Assembly: GCA_965226785.1 (NCBI GenBank)
Contig: CBDDEC010000002.1
Span: 806,001 to 870,000, forward strand
Length of the DNA stretch: 64,000 nucleotides
From: CBDDEC01 sp965226785
Lineage (GTDB): Bacteria > Chloroflexota > Dehalococcoidia > UBA2979
Direction of reading: 5' to 3'
This document shows positions 51,695 through 63,096 of the stretch, piece by piece; position 1 is the stretch's first letter; each line of letters begins with the position of its first letter. Made by a program: the position numbers and the translations under genes. The notes under the pieces are model-generated. The model was not told where the DNA came from, did no database searches, and saw only the letters and a program-made list of their open reading frames with translations.

Positions 51695-52734
51695 CGGTCG
51701 TCGCTCGCAAGCTGGTCCCAGCCGGTGACGGGCGGGAGGTAGGCTTCGCCGTCCTCGTCCCAGACGACGACTTCGCCCGGATGATCCGCGACGACATGGC
51801 CGATCAGCGTCACCGGCAGCTCGGGCCGGTCGAGCCGGCGCAGCGCGTCGGCGTCGCCCACGAGCGCGAGCTCGAAGTCCTCGCCGCCGCCGAGGCAGAG
51901 GTCGAGCGCACGTTCGTCGCCGAGGAGCGAGCGCGCTGCCGGATGCAGCGGAAGCGCGGCGGCTGCCATCTCGATGCCGACACCAGAGCGCCGGGCGATG
52001 TGCCCGAGGTCCTGCAGCAGGCCGTCGGAGACGTCGATGGCGCAAGCAACGCCCGCATCGAGGGCGGCGCGCCCGAGGCCGACGCGCGCGAGCGGGCGAC
52101 GGTGGGCGGCGACGAGTTCTGCTGCAGCGTCCTCGGAGACGCGGCCGGCCTCGATCAGCGCGAGGCCCGCGGCGGCGGCGCCGGGAGCGCCGGAGACGGC
52201 GACGCGCTGCCCGACGGCAGCGGCGTCACGGCGGAGGACGCGGGCGGTCTCCTCGCCAGGCGCGCCCTGGAGGTCTGCGCCTCCGTAGGCGGCGATGGTG
52301 ATGGCGGTCGCACCGCCGCGCACGACATCGCCACCGGCGATGCGCACGCCGTGTTCACGGCAGCCGCCGGCGAGACCGTCGATCAGCGCATCGATGCCCT
52401 CGAGGGTGACGTCGGGACCGAGGATCGTGGCGACGAGCAGCGTCGAGGGCCGCGCACCCATGGCGGCGAGGTCGCTGCAGTTGGCGGCGACGGCGCGCCA
52501 GCCGACATCGGCGAGGTCCATGGTGTCGGCGCGCCAGTGCGTGCCCTCGGCGAGTGTGTCGATCGTGGCGACGGTGGCGGGGTCGCCGCGCCAGACGGCG
52601 GCATCGTCGCCGGAGGGGACGAGGATGTCGCCGGCCGCGGCGTCGCCGAGACGGGCGACCATGCGGTCGATCAGGCCGAATTCGCCGAGATCGTGGAGGC
52701 CCGCATCAGCGGGCGTGGAGCCCTGGCCAGTCAT
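51691..52734 (-). CDS. thiL: Thiamine-monophosphate kinase
   Basis: 347 aa from ATG 52734. Phosphorylates thiamine phosphate to thiamine diphosphate. Motifs: DLGEFGLIDRMVARLGDAAA, PSGDDAAVWRGD, DTLAEGTHWRADTM, GWRAVAANCSDLAAMGARP, RIAGGDVVRGGATAITI, CAIDVSDGLLQDLGHIA and LCLGGGEDFELALVG. It starts 16 bp after gyrA and overlaps tsaE. Confidence 0.95.
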   Translation of the reverse strand: MTGQGSTPADAGLHDLGEFGLIDRMVARLGDAAAGDILVPSGDDAAVWRGDPATVATIDTLAEGTHWRADTMDLADVGWRAVAANCSDLAAMGARPSTLLVATILGPDVTLEGIDALIDGLAGGCREHGVRIAGGDVVRGGATAITIAAYGGADLQGAPGEETARVLRRDAAAVGQRVAVSGAPGAAAAGLALIEAGRVSEDAAAELVAAHRRPLARVGLGRAALDAGVACAIDVSDGLLQDLGHIARRSGVGIEMAAAALPLHPAARSLLGDERALDLCLGGGEDFELALVGDADALRRLDRPELPVTLIGHVVADHPGEVVVWDEDGEAYLPPVTGWDQLASDDR

Positions 52735-52750
52735 GGCTCTCCTGCGGCGG

Positions 52751-55375
<2,625 letters not shown>

Positions 55376-55436
55376 GGACACCTCTCTGAGTGGCCGCTGT
55401 GGATGGTCCAGCAGGGCCGCGGGGAGCGCTCGAGGG

Positions 55437-55458
55437 CGGATCCAGCAGCGTGGATCCG
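55437..55458. promoter_or_regulatory. Hairpin in the gyrA upstream region
   Basis: CGGATCCA and TGGATCCG form an 8-bp inverted repeat around a 6-base loop, about 60 bases before the gyrA start and downstream of a possible -10 box (TAAACT on the minus strand). It may lie in the 5' leader or be an operator; its role is unknown. Confidence 0.35.
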
Positions 55459-55515
55459 GGGTCAGTACAGTTTACCGCGACCGGCCTGCTAGCGTCCGCT
55501 CGAAAGGGCCCTTCG

Positions 55516-55983
55516 ATGCCGTCGATACCGCCTCGAGGTCTCGCGATCCGCCTGCTCAAGGCCGGTGACGAGGCGGCGATGATCAGCGCGTTTTCGGCTC
55601 TCGAGGAGTATTTCGCACCGGACGAGGCCGGGGCGAGGGCGTTCCTCGACGATCCGGGGAGCCGGCTGCTCGTGGCGCAACTGGAGGGGCGCGCGGTGGG
55701 CGCGCTGATCGCGCATGTGCTGCCCCGAGGCGACGGCGACGCGATGCTGCTGGTCTACGAGGTCGCGGTTGACGAGCCGTACCGCCAGCGCGGCGTCGCG
55801 AGGGCGCTGATGTCGGAGGCGGAGGTGCTCGCGCACGAGGCCGACGCGGCGTCGATGTGGCTCATCACGAACCGCTCAAACGAGCCGGCGATGGCGCTGT
55901 ATGGATCGATCGGCGGCGTGGCGGACGGAGAGGACGACGTCGTGGTGCGCTGGCGGTACAGGCCGCCTCGGCGGGAGCGTTGA
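55516..55983 (+). CDS. GNAT acetyltransferase, AAC(3)-I-like
   Basis: 155 aa. The acetyl-CoA-binding motif A is VYEVAVDEPYRQRGVARALM. The order LRLLKAGDEAAMI..., VGALIAHVLPRGDGDA, AxxLAHEADAASMWLIT and SNEPAMALYGSIGG resembles the aminoglycoside 3-N-acetyltransferase type I branch. Whether it acts on drugs is unknown; such family members also acetylate other amines. ATG 55516 was chosen over the longer frame, which crosses the gyrA upstream region. Divergent from gyrA. Confidence 0.82.
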   Translation: MPSIPPRGLAIRLLKAGDEAAMISAFSALEEYFAPDEAGARAFLDDPGSRLLVAQLEGRAVGALIAHVLPRGDGDAMLLVYEVAVDEPYRQRGVARALMSEAEVLAHEADAASMWLITNRSNEPAMALYGSIGGVADGEDDVVVRWRYRPPRRER

Positions 55984-56067
55984 ACGGACGGCGCCTGCCT
56001 CGCTGAGATCCCGCGAGCGTCCCCGTAAGAAATGTAATACTCACAAGCCTGCGCCTGCCTAGCGTGG

Positions 56068-57750
56068 ATGAGCCCCACCACGCAGGCACAGGAGGACGAG
56101 ATTTCCATCTCAGGTTCCGGCGGATCCGTTTTGGGCCGCCGTATTTCGCGGCGCACCATGCTCCGCGGCACCGTTTTTGGCATCGCCGGCCTCTCGGCCG
56201 CGGCGCTGATCGGCTGCAGCGACGACGATGACGATGACGACTCGGACGTCGACCCGGGTACGCGCAGTGCGCTGCCCGACTCGCAGACGTACGACCTGGT
56301 CGACGGCTGGGTGCGCCAGCAGGCCACCGAGTACTTCGACTTCGGCATGAACTCGCCGCTGAACGCGGCGACGAACGCGGTCGGCGTGGCGCCGATCTAC
56401 GCGTTCGCGACGGGTGTCACCAACGGCGCACCGGACTTCGTCTCCGGCCAGCACAACATCATCGATGTCGTCCCCGGCGACGAGGGGTATTCCGACCTCT
56501 GGGAGGTCAACCTCGTGATCGTCGACGACGCGTACGAGGCGGAGTCGATCACTTCGAAGGCCGCCCTCGACGCAGCAATCGACGATGAGGGCTACGACGT
56601 GATGAAGCCGGGGCTGTTCGTGAACTGCCCGGTCGTCGGCGCCGACAGCACCCTCGAGGAGGGCAAGGAGCTGACCCAGGGCTGGTATCGCGGCGAGCCC
56701 GTGTTCTACCCCGACTTCGGCGGTAACGACCCGGTCGCGATCCCGATCTGGGCGTTCATCACCGGCTTCAACGATGACGGCACGCCCGCCTTCGTCGAGG
56801 GCCAGAACAACGTGATCGATGTCGTGAAGGGTGAGGCCGGGTACTCCGCCTTCTGGCGCGTCAACCTGGTGCAGCTGGACGCAGCGTACGAGGCGAACAC
56901 GCTGACCTCGGCGGCGCAGGTGGCGGCATCCGGGCTGGCCGTGACCGAGACCGACCTGGTGGTGAACTGCCCGGTCGTGCGGCCGGACGCCACAACGGCG
57001 AACGCGGAGCCGCGCGCGCCGGCCGTGGTGCGCAGCCGGCAGCCGGAGCAGAAGGAATACGATCTCGTCGAGGGCTGGTACCGGGGCGAGGACGTCGTCT
57101 ACTACGACTTCGCGATGAACTCGCCGCTGGACGCTGCGACCAGCGCCGTCGGCATTGCGCCGATCTATGCCTTCGCCAACGGCATCGGGGCTGATGGCAG
57201 CCCGAACTTCGTTGACGGTCAGCACAACGTGATCGACCTGCTGCCCGGCGACGAGGGCTACTCGGACCTGTGGCAGGTGCACCTCGTCCTGGTCGACGAC
57301 AACTACGAGGCGGGCACGATCACCTCGAAGGCCGGCATCGACGCGACGCGTTACCAGCAGCAGGTGACGAACCTGCTGGTGAACTGCCCGGTCGTCGGAG
57401 CGGGCAGCGCGCTCGAGACAGGCAAGGAGCTGGTGAACGGCTACTACCGGGAGCGTGACGTGTTCTACCCGGACTTTGGCGGGAACGTCGCGGTAGCGAT
57501 CCCGATCTGGGCGTTCGTGACGGGCTTCGACGAGGACGGCAACCCACAGTTCGTGGAGGGCCAGCGCAACATCATCGACGCCGTCCCTGCCGACGAAGGC
57601 TATTCAGCCTTCTGGCGCGTCAACCTCGTCATGGTCGACGCCAGCTACGAGGCGAACTCGCTGAAGTCGCGCGAGGACGTCGAGGGATCAGGGCTCGAGG
57701 TGGTGCAGACGGACCTCGTGGTCAACTGCCCGGTGGTCGAGCGGACGTAG
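56068..57750 (+). CDS. Tat-exported lipoprotein with four tandem repeats, family not recognised
   Basis: 560 aa. A Tat signal (GRRISRRTMLRGTVFGIAG) and a lipobox ending LIGC (Cys50) are followed by an Asp-rich linker. Four repeats of about 105-115 aa lie at about 75-190, 199-304, 331-443 and 452-557. Each has an aromatic start (EYFDFGMNSP or VFYPDFGGN), IYAF or IWAF, a central GQHNIIDVVPGDEGYSDLW-type motif with VNLVxVDxxYEA, and ends VNCPVV. Repeats 1 and 3 resemble each other more than 2 and 4, an ABAB order. One Cys occurs per repeat. A terminator follows. The function is not known to me. Confidence 0.82.
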   Translation: MSPTTQAQEDEISISGSGGSVLGRRISRRTMLRGTVFGIAGLSAAALIGCSDDDDDDDSDVDPGTRSALPDSQTYDLVDGWVRQQATEYFDFGMNSPLNAATNAVGVAPIYAFATGVTNGAPDFVSGQHNIIDVVPGDEGYSDLWEVNLVIVDDAYEAESITSKAALDAAIDDEGYDVMKPGLFVNCPVVGADSTLEEGKELTQGWYRGEPVFYPDFGGNDPVAIPIWAFITGFNDDGTPAFVEGQNNVIDVVKGEAGYSAFWRVNLVQLDAAYEANTLTSAAQVAASGLAVTETDLVVNCPVVRPDATTANAEPRAPAVVRSRQPEQKEYDLVEGWYRGEDVVYYDFAMNSPLDAATSAVGIAPIYAFANGIGADGSPNFVDGQHNVIDLLPGDEGYSDLWQVHLVLVDDNYEAGTITSKAGIDATRYQQQVTNLLVNCPVVGAGSALETGKELVNGYYRERDVFYPDFGGNVAVAIPIWAFVTGFDEDGNPQFVEGQRNIIDAVPADEGYSAFWRVNLVMVDASYEANSLKSREDVEGSGLEVVQTDLVVNCPVVERT

Positions 57751-57777
57751 CTCGCTCGTTCGCGACCACTTACTGGG

Positions 57778-57801
57778 ACGGCCGCCCTTCGGGGCGGCCG
57801 T
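57778..57801 (+). terminator. Intrinsic terminator after the repeat lipoprotein gene
   Basis: A 10-bp GC stem (57778-57787 with 57792-57801) closes on a TTCG tetraloop and is followed by TCCTCGTTTCG. It lies 28 bp after the stop and also faces the end of the cyclotransferase gene, so it may serve both strands. Confidence 0.8.
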
Positions 57802-57833
57802 TCCTCGTTTCGTTGAGCCTCGTCGAACGCCGC

Positions 57834-58334
57834 CTAGCGCGGTCCGCCGCCCTCGCGTCCGTTGTGCTCGAGTGCCTCGAGGCCGGCGATGTAGGTAGCG
57901 GGCAGGCCCAGGGCGCGCGCGCCACGCAGCAGCGTCTCCTTGTATGCCGGCGAGGGTGCGTAGCCCTGCAGGTTAGGGGTGACGACGTGGTAGCTGCGGC
58001 AGGCGACGCGGTCGCCAGCGGGCGTCGCGACCTCGATCGCGAGGCGGCCGTAAGCGGGCGGATCGCGGAAGAGGCCCTCCTGCCGGTCGAGCTCGTCCGA
58101 CTCGCCATCATCGATCGACCAGAGCGCGCCCCAGACCTCGGCGTTCGGTGCGTCGAGGATGTCGGCGACGCCGCCGAGCCAGTTGCGTTTGCTTTCGAGG
58201 GTGAACGCGAGACGGTAGCCGGCGAGCCGCGCGATGGAGGCGAGCTCGGCCGAGGGGCAGTGGATCCGCAGCCGGTCGATGTCGAGGTTTGAGCCGAAGC
58301 CGAAGTAGTGGAAGCGACCGGGCGCGGCAGTCAT
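57834..58334 (-). CDS. Gamma-glutamylcyclotransferase-family protein
   Basis: 166 aa from ATG 58334. RFHYFGFGSNLDIDRLRIHC is the family opening (Y-F-x-Y-G-S-N-L), and YRLAFTLESKRNWLGGVADI, EVWGALWSIDDGESDELDRQEG with the catalytic-type Glu, and YRSYHVVTP-like CRSYHVVTPN follow. It converts gamma-glutamyl compounds to 5-oxoproline. Its ATG overlaps the stop of the upstream glutamine amidotransferase-type gene (ATGA), so both enzymes are coupled and act on gamma-glutamyl bonds. Confidence 0.88.
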   Translation of the reverse strand: MTAAPGRFHYFGFGSNLDIDRLRIHCPSAELASIARLAGYRLAFTLESKRNWLGGVADILDAPNAEVWGALWSIDDGESDELDRQEGLFRDPPAYGRLAIEVATPAGDRVACRSYHVVTPNLQGYAPSPAYKETLLRGARALGLPATYIAGLEALEHNGREGGGPR

Positions 58335-59062
58335 CGGGCGGTTCTCGCCGCCTCGACGAAGGCCTCGAAGAGCGCGGCGGAGCCGGTCTGCAGCGCCGGA
58401 TCGTCGATCATCTCCGGTCGTTCCGGGTGCCACTGGACGGAGAGCGCCCAAGGGTGGCCCGGCGCCTCCAGCGCCTCGACGACGCCATCGGGCGCGGTCG
58501 CCACGACCTCGAGGCCGGTGGCGACGCCGTCCGGCAGTACCGCCTGGTGGTGGCGAGAGTTTACGCGCAACGTCGCGGCGCCAGAGATGCGCGCAAGGAG
58601 CGAGCCGGACGCCACGGCGACCTCGTGCCAGCCCGACTCGATGGTCTCGCCGTCGGCGCCGTAGCGGGCGCGGTGGGGTTCGCGCTCCTCGAGGTGTTGC
58701 AGCAGCGAGCCATGCTGCGAGGTGTTGAAGAGCTGGTGGCCACGGCAGATGCAGAACAACGGCCGCTGGTGCTCGAGTGCTGCGGCGATGGCCGTCTCCT
58801 CGAAGATGTCGCGCTCGGCGTTGATCTCGCGGATGCGGTCGGAGCGCACCTGGCCGTACCGCGCGGGGTCGAGGTCGACGCCGGCGGTGACGAGCAGCCC
58901 ATCGAACGCGGGGACCGTGCCATCGAACCTTGCGAGGTCGAGTGGGGCGGCTTCGCCCCCGGCCGCCTCGACGGCCGCGCCGTACTCCTCCCAGTGCTCG
59001 CCGAGCACGTCCTCGGCGCGGGTGATGAGGATGCGGGGTCGCGGAGGGGCGGCGTCGGGCAT
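58331..59062 (-). CDS. Gamma-glutamyl-gamma-aminobutyrate hydrolase family (class I GATase-like, peptidase C26)
   Basis: 243 aa. The nucleophile is Cys106 in CICRGHQLFN, and the His-x-Glu of the triad is in SVQWHPERPE. DGLLVTAGVDLDPARYG and RVNSRHHQAVLPDG are typical of PuuD-like hydrolases. It cleaves gamma-glutamyl amides such as gamma-glutamyl-GABA. The downstream coupled gene is a gamma-glutamylcyclotransferase. A long hairpin lies upstream of its start. Confidence 0.92.
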   Translation of the reverse strand: MPDAAPPRPRILITRAEDVLGEHWEEYGAAVEAAGGEAAPLDLARFDGTVPAFDGLLVTAGVDLDPARYGQVRSDRIREINAERDIFEETAIAAALEHQRPLFCICRGHQLFNTSQHGSLLQHLEEREPHRARYGADGETIESGWHEVAVASGSLLARISGAATLRVNSRHHQAVLPDGVATGLEVVATAPDGVVEALEAPGHPWALSVQWHPERPEMIDDPALQTGSAALFEAFVEAARTAR

Positions 59063-59131
59063 GCGGCGATGCTAGCGACCGCGGCGCGGCTGCACCACGG
59101 GCGCTGCACGGTCGATGCGCGCGGGCGACGG

Positions 59132-59178
59132 ACGCGAAGAGGCCCGCCCCCGCGGGGGCGGGCCCATGCGCTTCGCGT
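59132..59178. terminator. Long hairpin between two minus-strand genes
   Basis: The 24-base perfect palindrome 59141-59164 (GGCCCGCCCCCG then its complement) is enclosed by an outer 8-bp stem (ACGCGAAG 59132-59139 with CTTCGCGT 59171-59178). It follows the ABM-like gene by about 15 bp. No T-run is present, so termination strength is uncertain. Confidence 0.6.
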
Positions 59179-59192
59179 GATGCGCCGTCGAA

Positions 59193-59819
59193 CTAGAGTG
59201 GAAGCGCCCTGATGTGGCTGATGCCGGCGCCCTGGATATGCTCCTGCACGCCGGCCAGCGGCGCTGTGCCGCCGTCCGCACTCGCCTGCAGTGCATCACG
59301 GAAGCGAGCCCAACCGCCGAGGCCGTCGAACTCACTGACGATGATCAGACGGCCGGGGTTATCCCCGTTCGCCGTCGTGAAGATCCTCGACGATGCGCCC
59401 ACCGTCTCGAAGAGGTCTCGCATCCCTCCGACCGCGGCCACGACATCCGGTCGGTTCGACAGCACGTCGAACGAGATACTGGAAATGAACGACTTGTTCG
59501 CGGCCGGATGGTCGCCAACCTGGGCACGGATCCCCAATCCGGCCAGGGTGGCCGGTGGGTCGCCACCGCGCAGGGCGTCGAGGAGCGGCTGCGCCGGCGG
59601 ACTGGCGTCGGCGGCGTCGCTGTAGTCCGCAAACGCCTCCCAGCTCTCGTGCTCGGTAGCCGTCACCACCATGCCGGCGTTCAGACCGGACAGGACCGTT
59701 CCTGCGCGCGCGGTGGCCCCAGCGGCAGCCGAGTTCGCCTGCACCTCGGCGAGTGCGCCCGGGAAGCGATCGCGGTGACCCGGGTTCACACGGAAGGCTG
59801 CAACTTGCTGAATCGCCAT
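59193..59819 (-). CDS. Two-repeat ferredoxin-like (ABM/dimeric barrel) protein
   Basis: 208 aa. MAIQQVAAFRVNPGHRDRFP and AGMVVTATEHESWEAFADY (first half) and SFISSISFDVLSNRPDVVAA and PGRLIIVSEFDGLGGWARF (second half) have the strand-helix-strand pattern of dimeric alpha-beta barrel domains such as antibiotic-biosynthesis monooxygenases. Duplication within one chain mimics the usual dimer. GGGGGT upstream of ATG 59819. No active-site residue could be identified. Family assignment is by fold pattern only. Confidence 0.65.
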   Translation of the reverse strand: MAIQQVAAFRVNPGHRDRFPGALAEVQANSAAAGATARAGTVLSGLNAGMVVTATEHESWEAFADYSDAADASPPAQPLLDALRGGDPPATLAGLGIRAQVGDHPAANKSFISSISFDVLSNRPDVVAAVGGMRDLFETVGASSRIFTTANGDNPGRLIIVSEFDGLGGWARFRDALQASADGGTAPLAGVQEHIQGAGISHIRALPL

Positions 59820-59967
59820 CGATACCCCCAACCAGGTAGGTGGCACATCGACCGGCGGGCGACCCGACGCACCGTTATTGCGTTGCGAGCGTGATATACG
59901 CGGACCCCCGCCCGTTGTCGAGCGGCGTTTGGCCCTGGCCAGGATGGCGCCGTCGAGGAGGGTGGCT

Positions 59968-60630
59968 CTAGCCCTCCAGCGTCGCAAGGTCGGCGAAGGC
60001 AGTGCCGGGTGGGCCGTCGTCGAGGCGGGCGCGGATGCGGGCGGCGCACTGCTCGGGGCTGAGCTCGGACGTGTCGACCTCGAGATCGTAGTGGCCGGGG
60101 TCGTGGACCGCCTCCTGCCAGAGCGCGACGGGCGGGGGGATCGGGACCTCGGGTGTGCCGCGCAAGTAGCCGCGCTCCGGACCCGCCTCGTTGCGGCGGC
60201 GCATGATCTCCTCGATCGGGCAGTGCACGCCGACGAAGAGCACGGGCAATACCTCGAGGCGGCGCGCGCAATCGGGGAGGATCGCCGGGTTGATGGCGCG
60301 GTGGAGGCCGCAGTCGACGACGACGCTGAGCCCGAGCCGGCTATGCGCGGCGATCGAGTCGAAGAGCGCGGCGTAGAGCACGGGCAGCAGCGGTTCGAGG
60401 TCCGGCCGCTCGCCGCCGCGCTGCGGACCGGGGCCGGGTCGGAGCCCACTCCCGGGCTGGAAACGCTTCGGCGTCGCACCCCGCGCGTAGAGGTCGACGC
60501 CCAGGTTCATCCACACGCCATCGAAACTCTCCTGGATGACGTTCGCGATGCTGGACTTCCCGGCGCGTGGCGCGCCGTTAAGGATCACGATCTGTCCGGG
60601 GGTCGTCGGATCTGGCGTCGCTGCTGGCAT
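59968..60630 (-). CDS. Chloramphenicol phosphotransferase-like P-loop kinase
   Basis: 220 aa. QIVILNGAPRAGKSSIANVI gives the P-loop with Lys25; VWMNLGVDLY, GLSVVVDCGLHRA (Asp at the CPT catalytic region), VLPVLFVGVHCPIEEIMRRR and YDLEVDTSELSPEQCA follow the order of the CPT family (PF07931 type). Such kinases can phosphorylate chloramphenicol, but many act on unknown alcohols. Starts 90 bp from the divergent Rieske gene. Confidence 0.8.
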   Translation of the reverse strand: MPAATPDPTTPGQIVILNGAPRAGKSSIANVIQESFDGVWMNLGVDLYARGATPKRFQPGSGLRPGPGPQRGGERPDLEPLLPVLYAALFDSIAAHSRLGLSVVVDCGLHRAINPAILPDCARRLEVLPVLFVGVHCPIEEIMRRRNEAGPERGYLRGTPEVPIPPPVALWQEAVHDPGHYDLEVDTSELSPEQCAARIRARLDDGPPGTAFADLATLEG

Positions 60631-60719
60631 CGCCTCGATGGTACCGATCGCGCGACGTTCGGAGGCGTACGATGCGCCGCGAGGGCTCCGTTCGGGGGCC
60701 GGACGGGCGGGATCGAGCG

Positions 60720-62459
60720 ATGACCACTACATCTGACACCGACACGCTGGTTCACATCGGGTCGATCGAGGAGCTTGAGCGGGAGCAGCCGCGGGTCGTG
60801 CCCGCCGGTGGTCGCACGATCGTGATGTTCGTCCACGAGGGGCGTCCGCACGCCCTCGACAATCGCTGCCCCCACATGGGATTTCCGTTGAGCCGCGGGA
60901 CGGTGAGCGACGGCATCCTCACGTGCCACTGGCACCACGCTCGCTTCGACCTCGCCGGGGGCTGCACCTTCGATCCATTCGCCGACGATGTCGCCGCGTT
61001 CCGGACCGAGGTGCGCGATGGGCAGGTGTGGCTCGACCCGACGCCGCTCGAGCAGGACCGCGGCGCGCACTGGCTGCAGAAGCTCGATGAGGGGCTGGAG
61101 CAGAACATCAGGCTCGTACTGGCAAAGTCGGTGCTGGGGCTGAGCGACCTCGACGCGACGGACCCGCTGCTGGAGCGCGCGGCGTTGTTCGGCACACGCA
61201 ATCGCGCCGCCGGGTGGAGCTCCGGGCTCTCGATCTTGACCGCGATGGCCAACGTGCAGCCGCTCCTCGACGAGGTGGACCGGCCGCGGGCGCTCTACCA
61301 GGGACTGATGCACGTCGCTCGCGACACGGCGGGCCAGCCGCCCGACTTCGACCTCGAACCACTCGAGACCGAGGAGGCGCGGCCCGAGGTGTATCGCACA
61401 TGGTTCCGCCGCTTCATCGAGACGCGGTCGACGGATCCGGCCGAGCGCACGCTACGCACGGCGATCGGCCTCGGCCATTCGCCGGAGCAGGTGGCGGACA
61501 TGATCTTCGCCGCCTGCACGGACCATCTCTTCCTCGCCGAGGGTCACGCGCTCGACTTCGCGAACAAGGCCTGCGAACTGCTGGACCACATCGGCTGGGA
61601 GCACGCGCACGCGGTGCTGCCGAGCCTGATCGGCAACATGGTGCGCGGGCAACGGTCCGAGGAGCTGTCGAGTTGGCAGCATCCGGTGGACCTGCCGGCG
61701 CTGCTGCGCGAGGCCGACGCCGAGCTGGACGACGCGCTCGCGGCTGGCGGCGAACGCCTCGAGGGGTGGGACGGCCACCGCGCGCTGGCCGAGACGATCC
61801 TCGACGAGGAGCCGAGCACGTCGCTACGCGCGATGCTCGACGCCGTTCGCGACGGCGTGCCGCTGGTGGAGCTGGCGGCGACGGTCGCCTATGCGGCGGC
61901 GCGGCGGCCGGCGCACTTCCACATCTCGAACGAGTTCGGGGACTGGGACACGGTGCACCACACGTTCACCTACACCAACGCGGTCGACCAGGCGATGCGC
62001 CGCGCACCCTCGAGGGAGCTCGCGCGCGGGATCTTCGATGGCGCGATGTCGGTGTACCTCGAGCGGTTCCTCAACGTGCCGAAGCAGCCGCTGCCGGCGA
62101 CGAACGGCGCGAGCGGCGGACGCGAGGCGATGCTCGCCGAATTCGACCGGCAGCAGCGAGTCGACGAGACGGCCACGATCGTGGCGGACCGGCTGGCCGC
62201 GGGCGAGCACGACGAGGTGCTGGCGAGCCTCGGACACGCGCTACTGCGCGAGGACGCCGGGTTCCACGAGTTCCAGATCTACGAGGCGGCGGCGCGCCAG
62301 TACGCGAACTTCGCCGGCCGTCCAGAGGGTGACCACGTCCTGATCGGCGCCGCGCGCTTCCTGACGGCGCACGCGCCGACGGTGCGCGCGGTCGGCCAGA
62401 CCTATGACATCGCCGCGCGGCTCAACCGGGGCGAGGCGCTCCACGGCGACGAGGCGTAG
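60720..62459 (+). CDS. Rieske [2Fe-2S] domain fused to a large helical domain
   Basis: 579 aa. The N-terminal Rieske domain (about 1-105) has C50-P-H52 and C69-H-W-H72 for the cluster (NRCPHMGFPLSRG and LTCHWHHARFDL). Residues 110-579 are a helical domain, including IGLGHSPEQVADMIFAACTD, HIGWEHAHAVLPSLIGNMVR, FHISNEFGDWDTVHHTF and LRxxAGFHEFQIYEAAARQY, with several conserved-looking His and Glu residues. This is not the normal Rieske oxygenase alpha subunit, as I see no 2-His-1-carboxylate start. Role unknown; perhaps an oxidoreductase. ATG 60720. Confidence 0.85.
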   Translation: MTTTSDTDTLVHIGSIEELEREQPRVVPAGGRTIVMFVHEGRPHALDNRCPHMGFPLSRGTVSDGILTCHWHHARFDLAGGCTFDPFADDVAAFRTEVRDGQVWLDPTPLEQDRGAHWLQKLDEGLEQNIRLVLAKSVLGLSDLDATDPLLERAALFGTRNRAAGWSSGLSILTAMANVQPLLDEVDRPRALYQGLMHVARDTAGQPPDFDLEPLETEEARPEVYRTWFRRFIETRSTDPAERTLRTAIGLGHSPEQVADMIFAACTDHLFLAEGHALDFANKACELLDHIGWEHAHAVLPSLIGNMVRGQRSEELSSWQHPVDLPALLREADAELDDALAAGGERLEGWDGHRALAETILDEEPSTSLRAMLDAVRDGVPLVELAATVAYAAARRPAHFHISNEFGDWDTVHHTFTYTNAVDQAMRRAPSRELARGIFDGAMSVYLERFLNVPKQPLPATNGASGGREAMLAEFDRQQRVDETATIVADRLAAGEHDEVLASLGHALLREDAGFHEFQIYEAAARQYANFAGRPEGDHVLIGAARFLTAHAPTVRAVGQTYDIAARLNRGEALHGDEA

Positions 62460-62700
62460 CCACCGAGGTCACTCCGGCGGCGAAGTCTCCAGCGGGCTCG
62501 ACTGGAAAGTCGAGTTCACGCATCCACACGATGGATCGTCGGTCGCCGAGCCGCACGGCGTTGGTCAGCGGGCGCTGATCTCGCCCTCCACGGATGCGGC
62601 GCAGCGTGGCGAACGTGATGCGGGAATGCCCTTCGCGATCCGCTACGATGCTGCCGCCAACGCGGGTCCGCTGAAGACGGGTCCAGTCTCGGAGTGGCTC

Positions 62701-63096
62701 GTGTCCGCCTGGCGTCGCTACGTGCTCTTCACCTTCCTCGCGTTCGCAGCCCTGCTCGTCGCCTGCGGCGGGGGCGGCGACGACGATGACGACGGTGACG
62801 GCGGTGCTGCCACGGCTGCGGGCGGGGTCACGGTGGGGTCGTCCGGGGGAACAGTCACCTCCACGGACGGCCGGGTCAGTCTCAGTGTGCCGTCTGGCGC
62901 GCTCGGGTCGGATACCGCGATCGTGATCGAGCAGGTCCCGGCGTCGGAGCTCGACGACGAGCTCACCGCAGTCGCAGAGGGAGGCCCGGTCTATCGCTTC
63001 GAGCCGTCCGGCTTGACGTTCGACGAGCCGGCGACCGCCACCTTCACCTTCGACGCGCCAAGGGTGCTCGGGCCAGACAGCGAGGCGGGCCCCTAG
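62701..63096 (+). CDS. Lipoprotein N-terminal part, ended by an in-frame TAG
   Basis: 131 aa. GTG 62701 follows GGAG at spacing 6 and gives MSAWRRYVLFTFLAFAALLV, then AC as lipobox. After an Asp-rich linker, the mature part reads GGTVTSTDGRVSLSVPSGAL and YRFEPSGLTFDEPATATFTF, a ZU5-like or bacterial surface pattern in which GLTFDEPATxTF is usually followed by a strand before VLxRDDDGGW. Here TAG (63094-63096) comes first, and the next codons continue that pattern without any frame change. Confidence 0.75.
   Translation: MSAWRRYVLFTFLAFAALLVACGGGGDDDDDGDGGAATAAGGVTVGSSGGTVTSTDGRVSLSVPSGALGSDTAIVIEQVPASELDDELTAVAEGGPVYRFEPSGLTFDEPATATFTFDAPRVLGPDSEAGP

Noticed and set aside
55376..55381. GTG start for gyrA at 55381
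   Set aside because: It lies inside the apparent ribosome-binding sequence of the ATG at 55375.
59820..60479. Upstream extension of the ABM-like gene
   Set aside because: Antisense or off-frame sequence of the CPT-like gene; the repeat fold begins at Met 59819.
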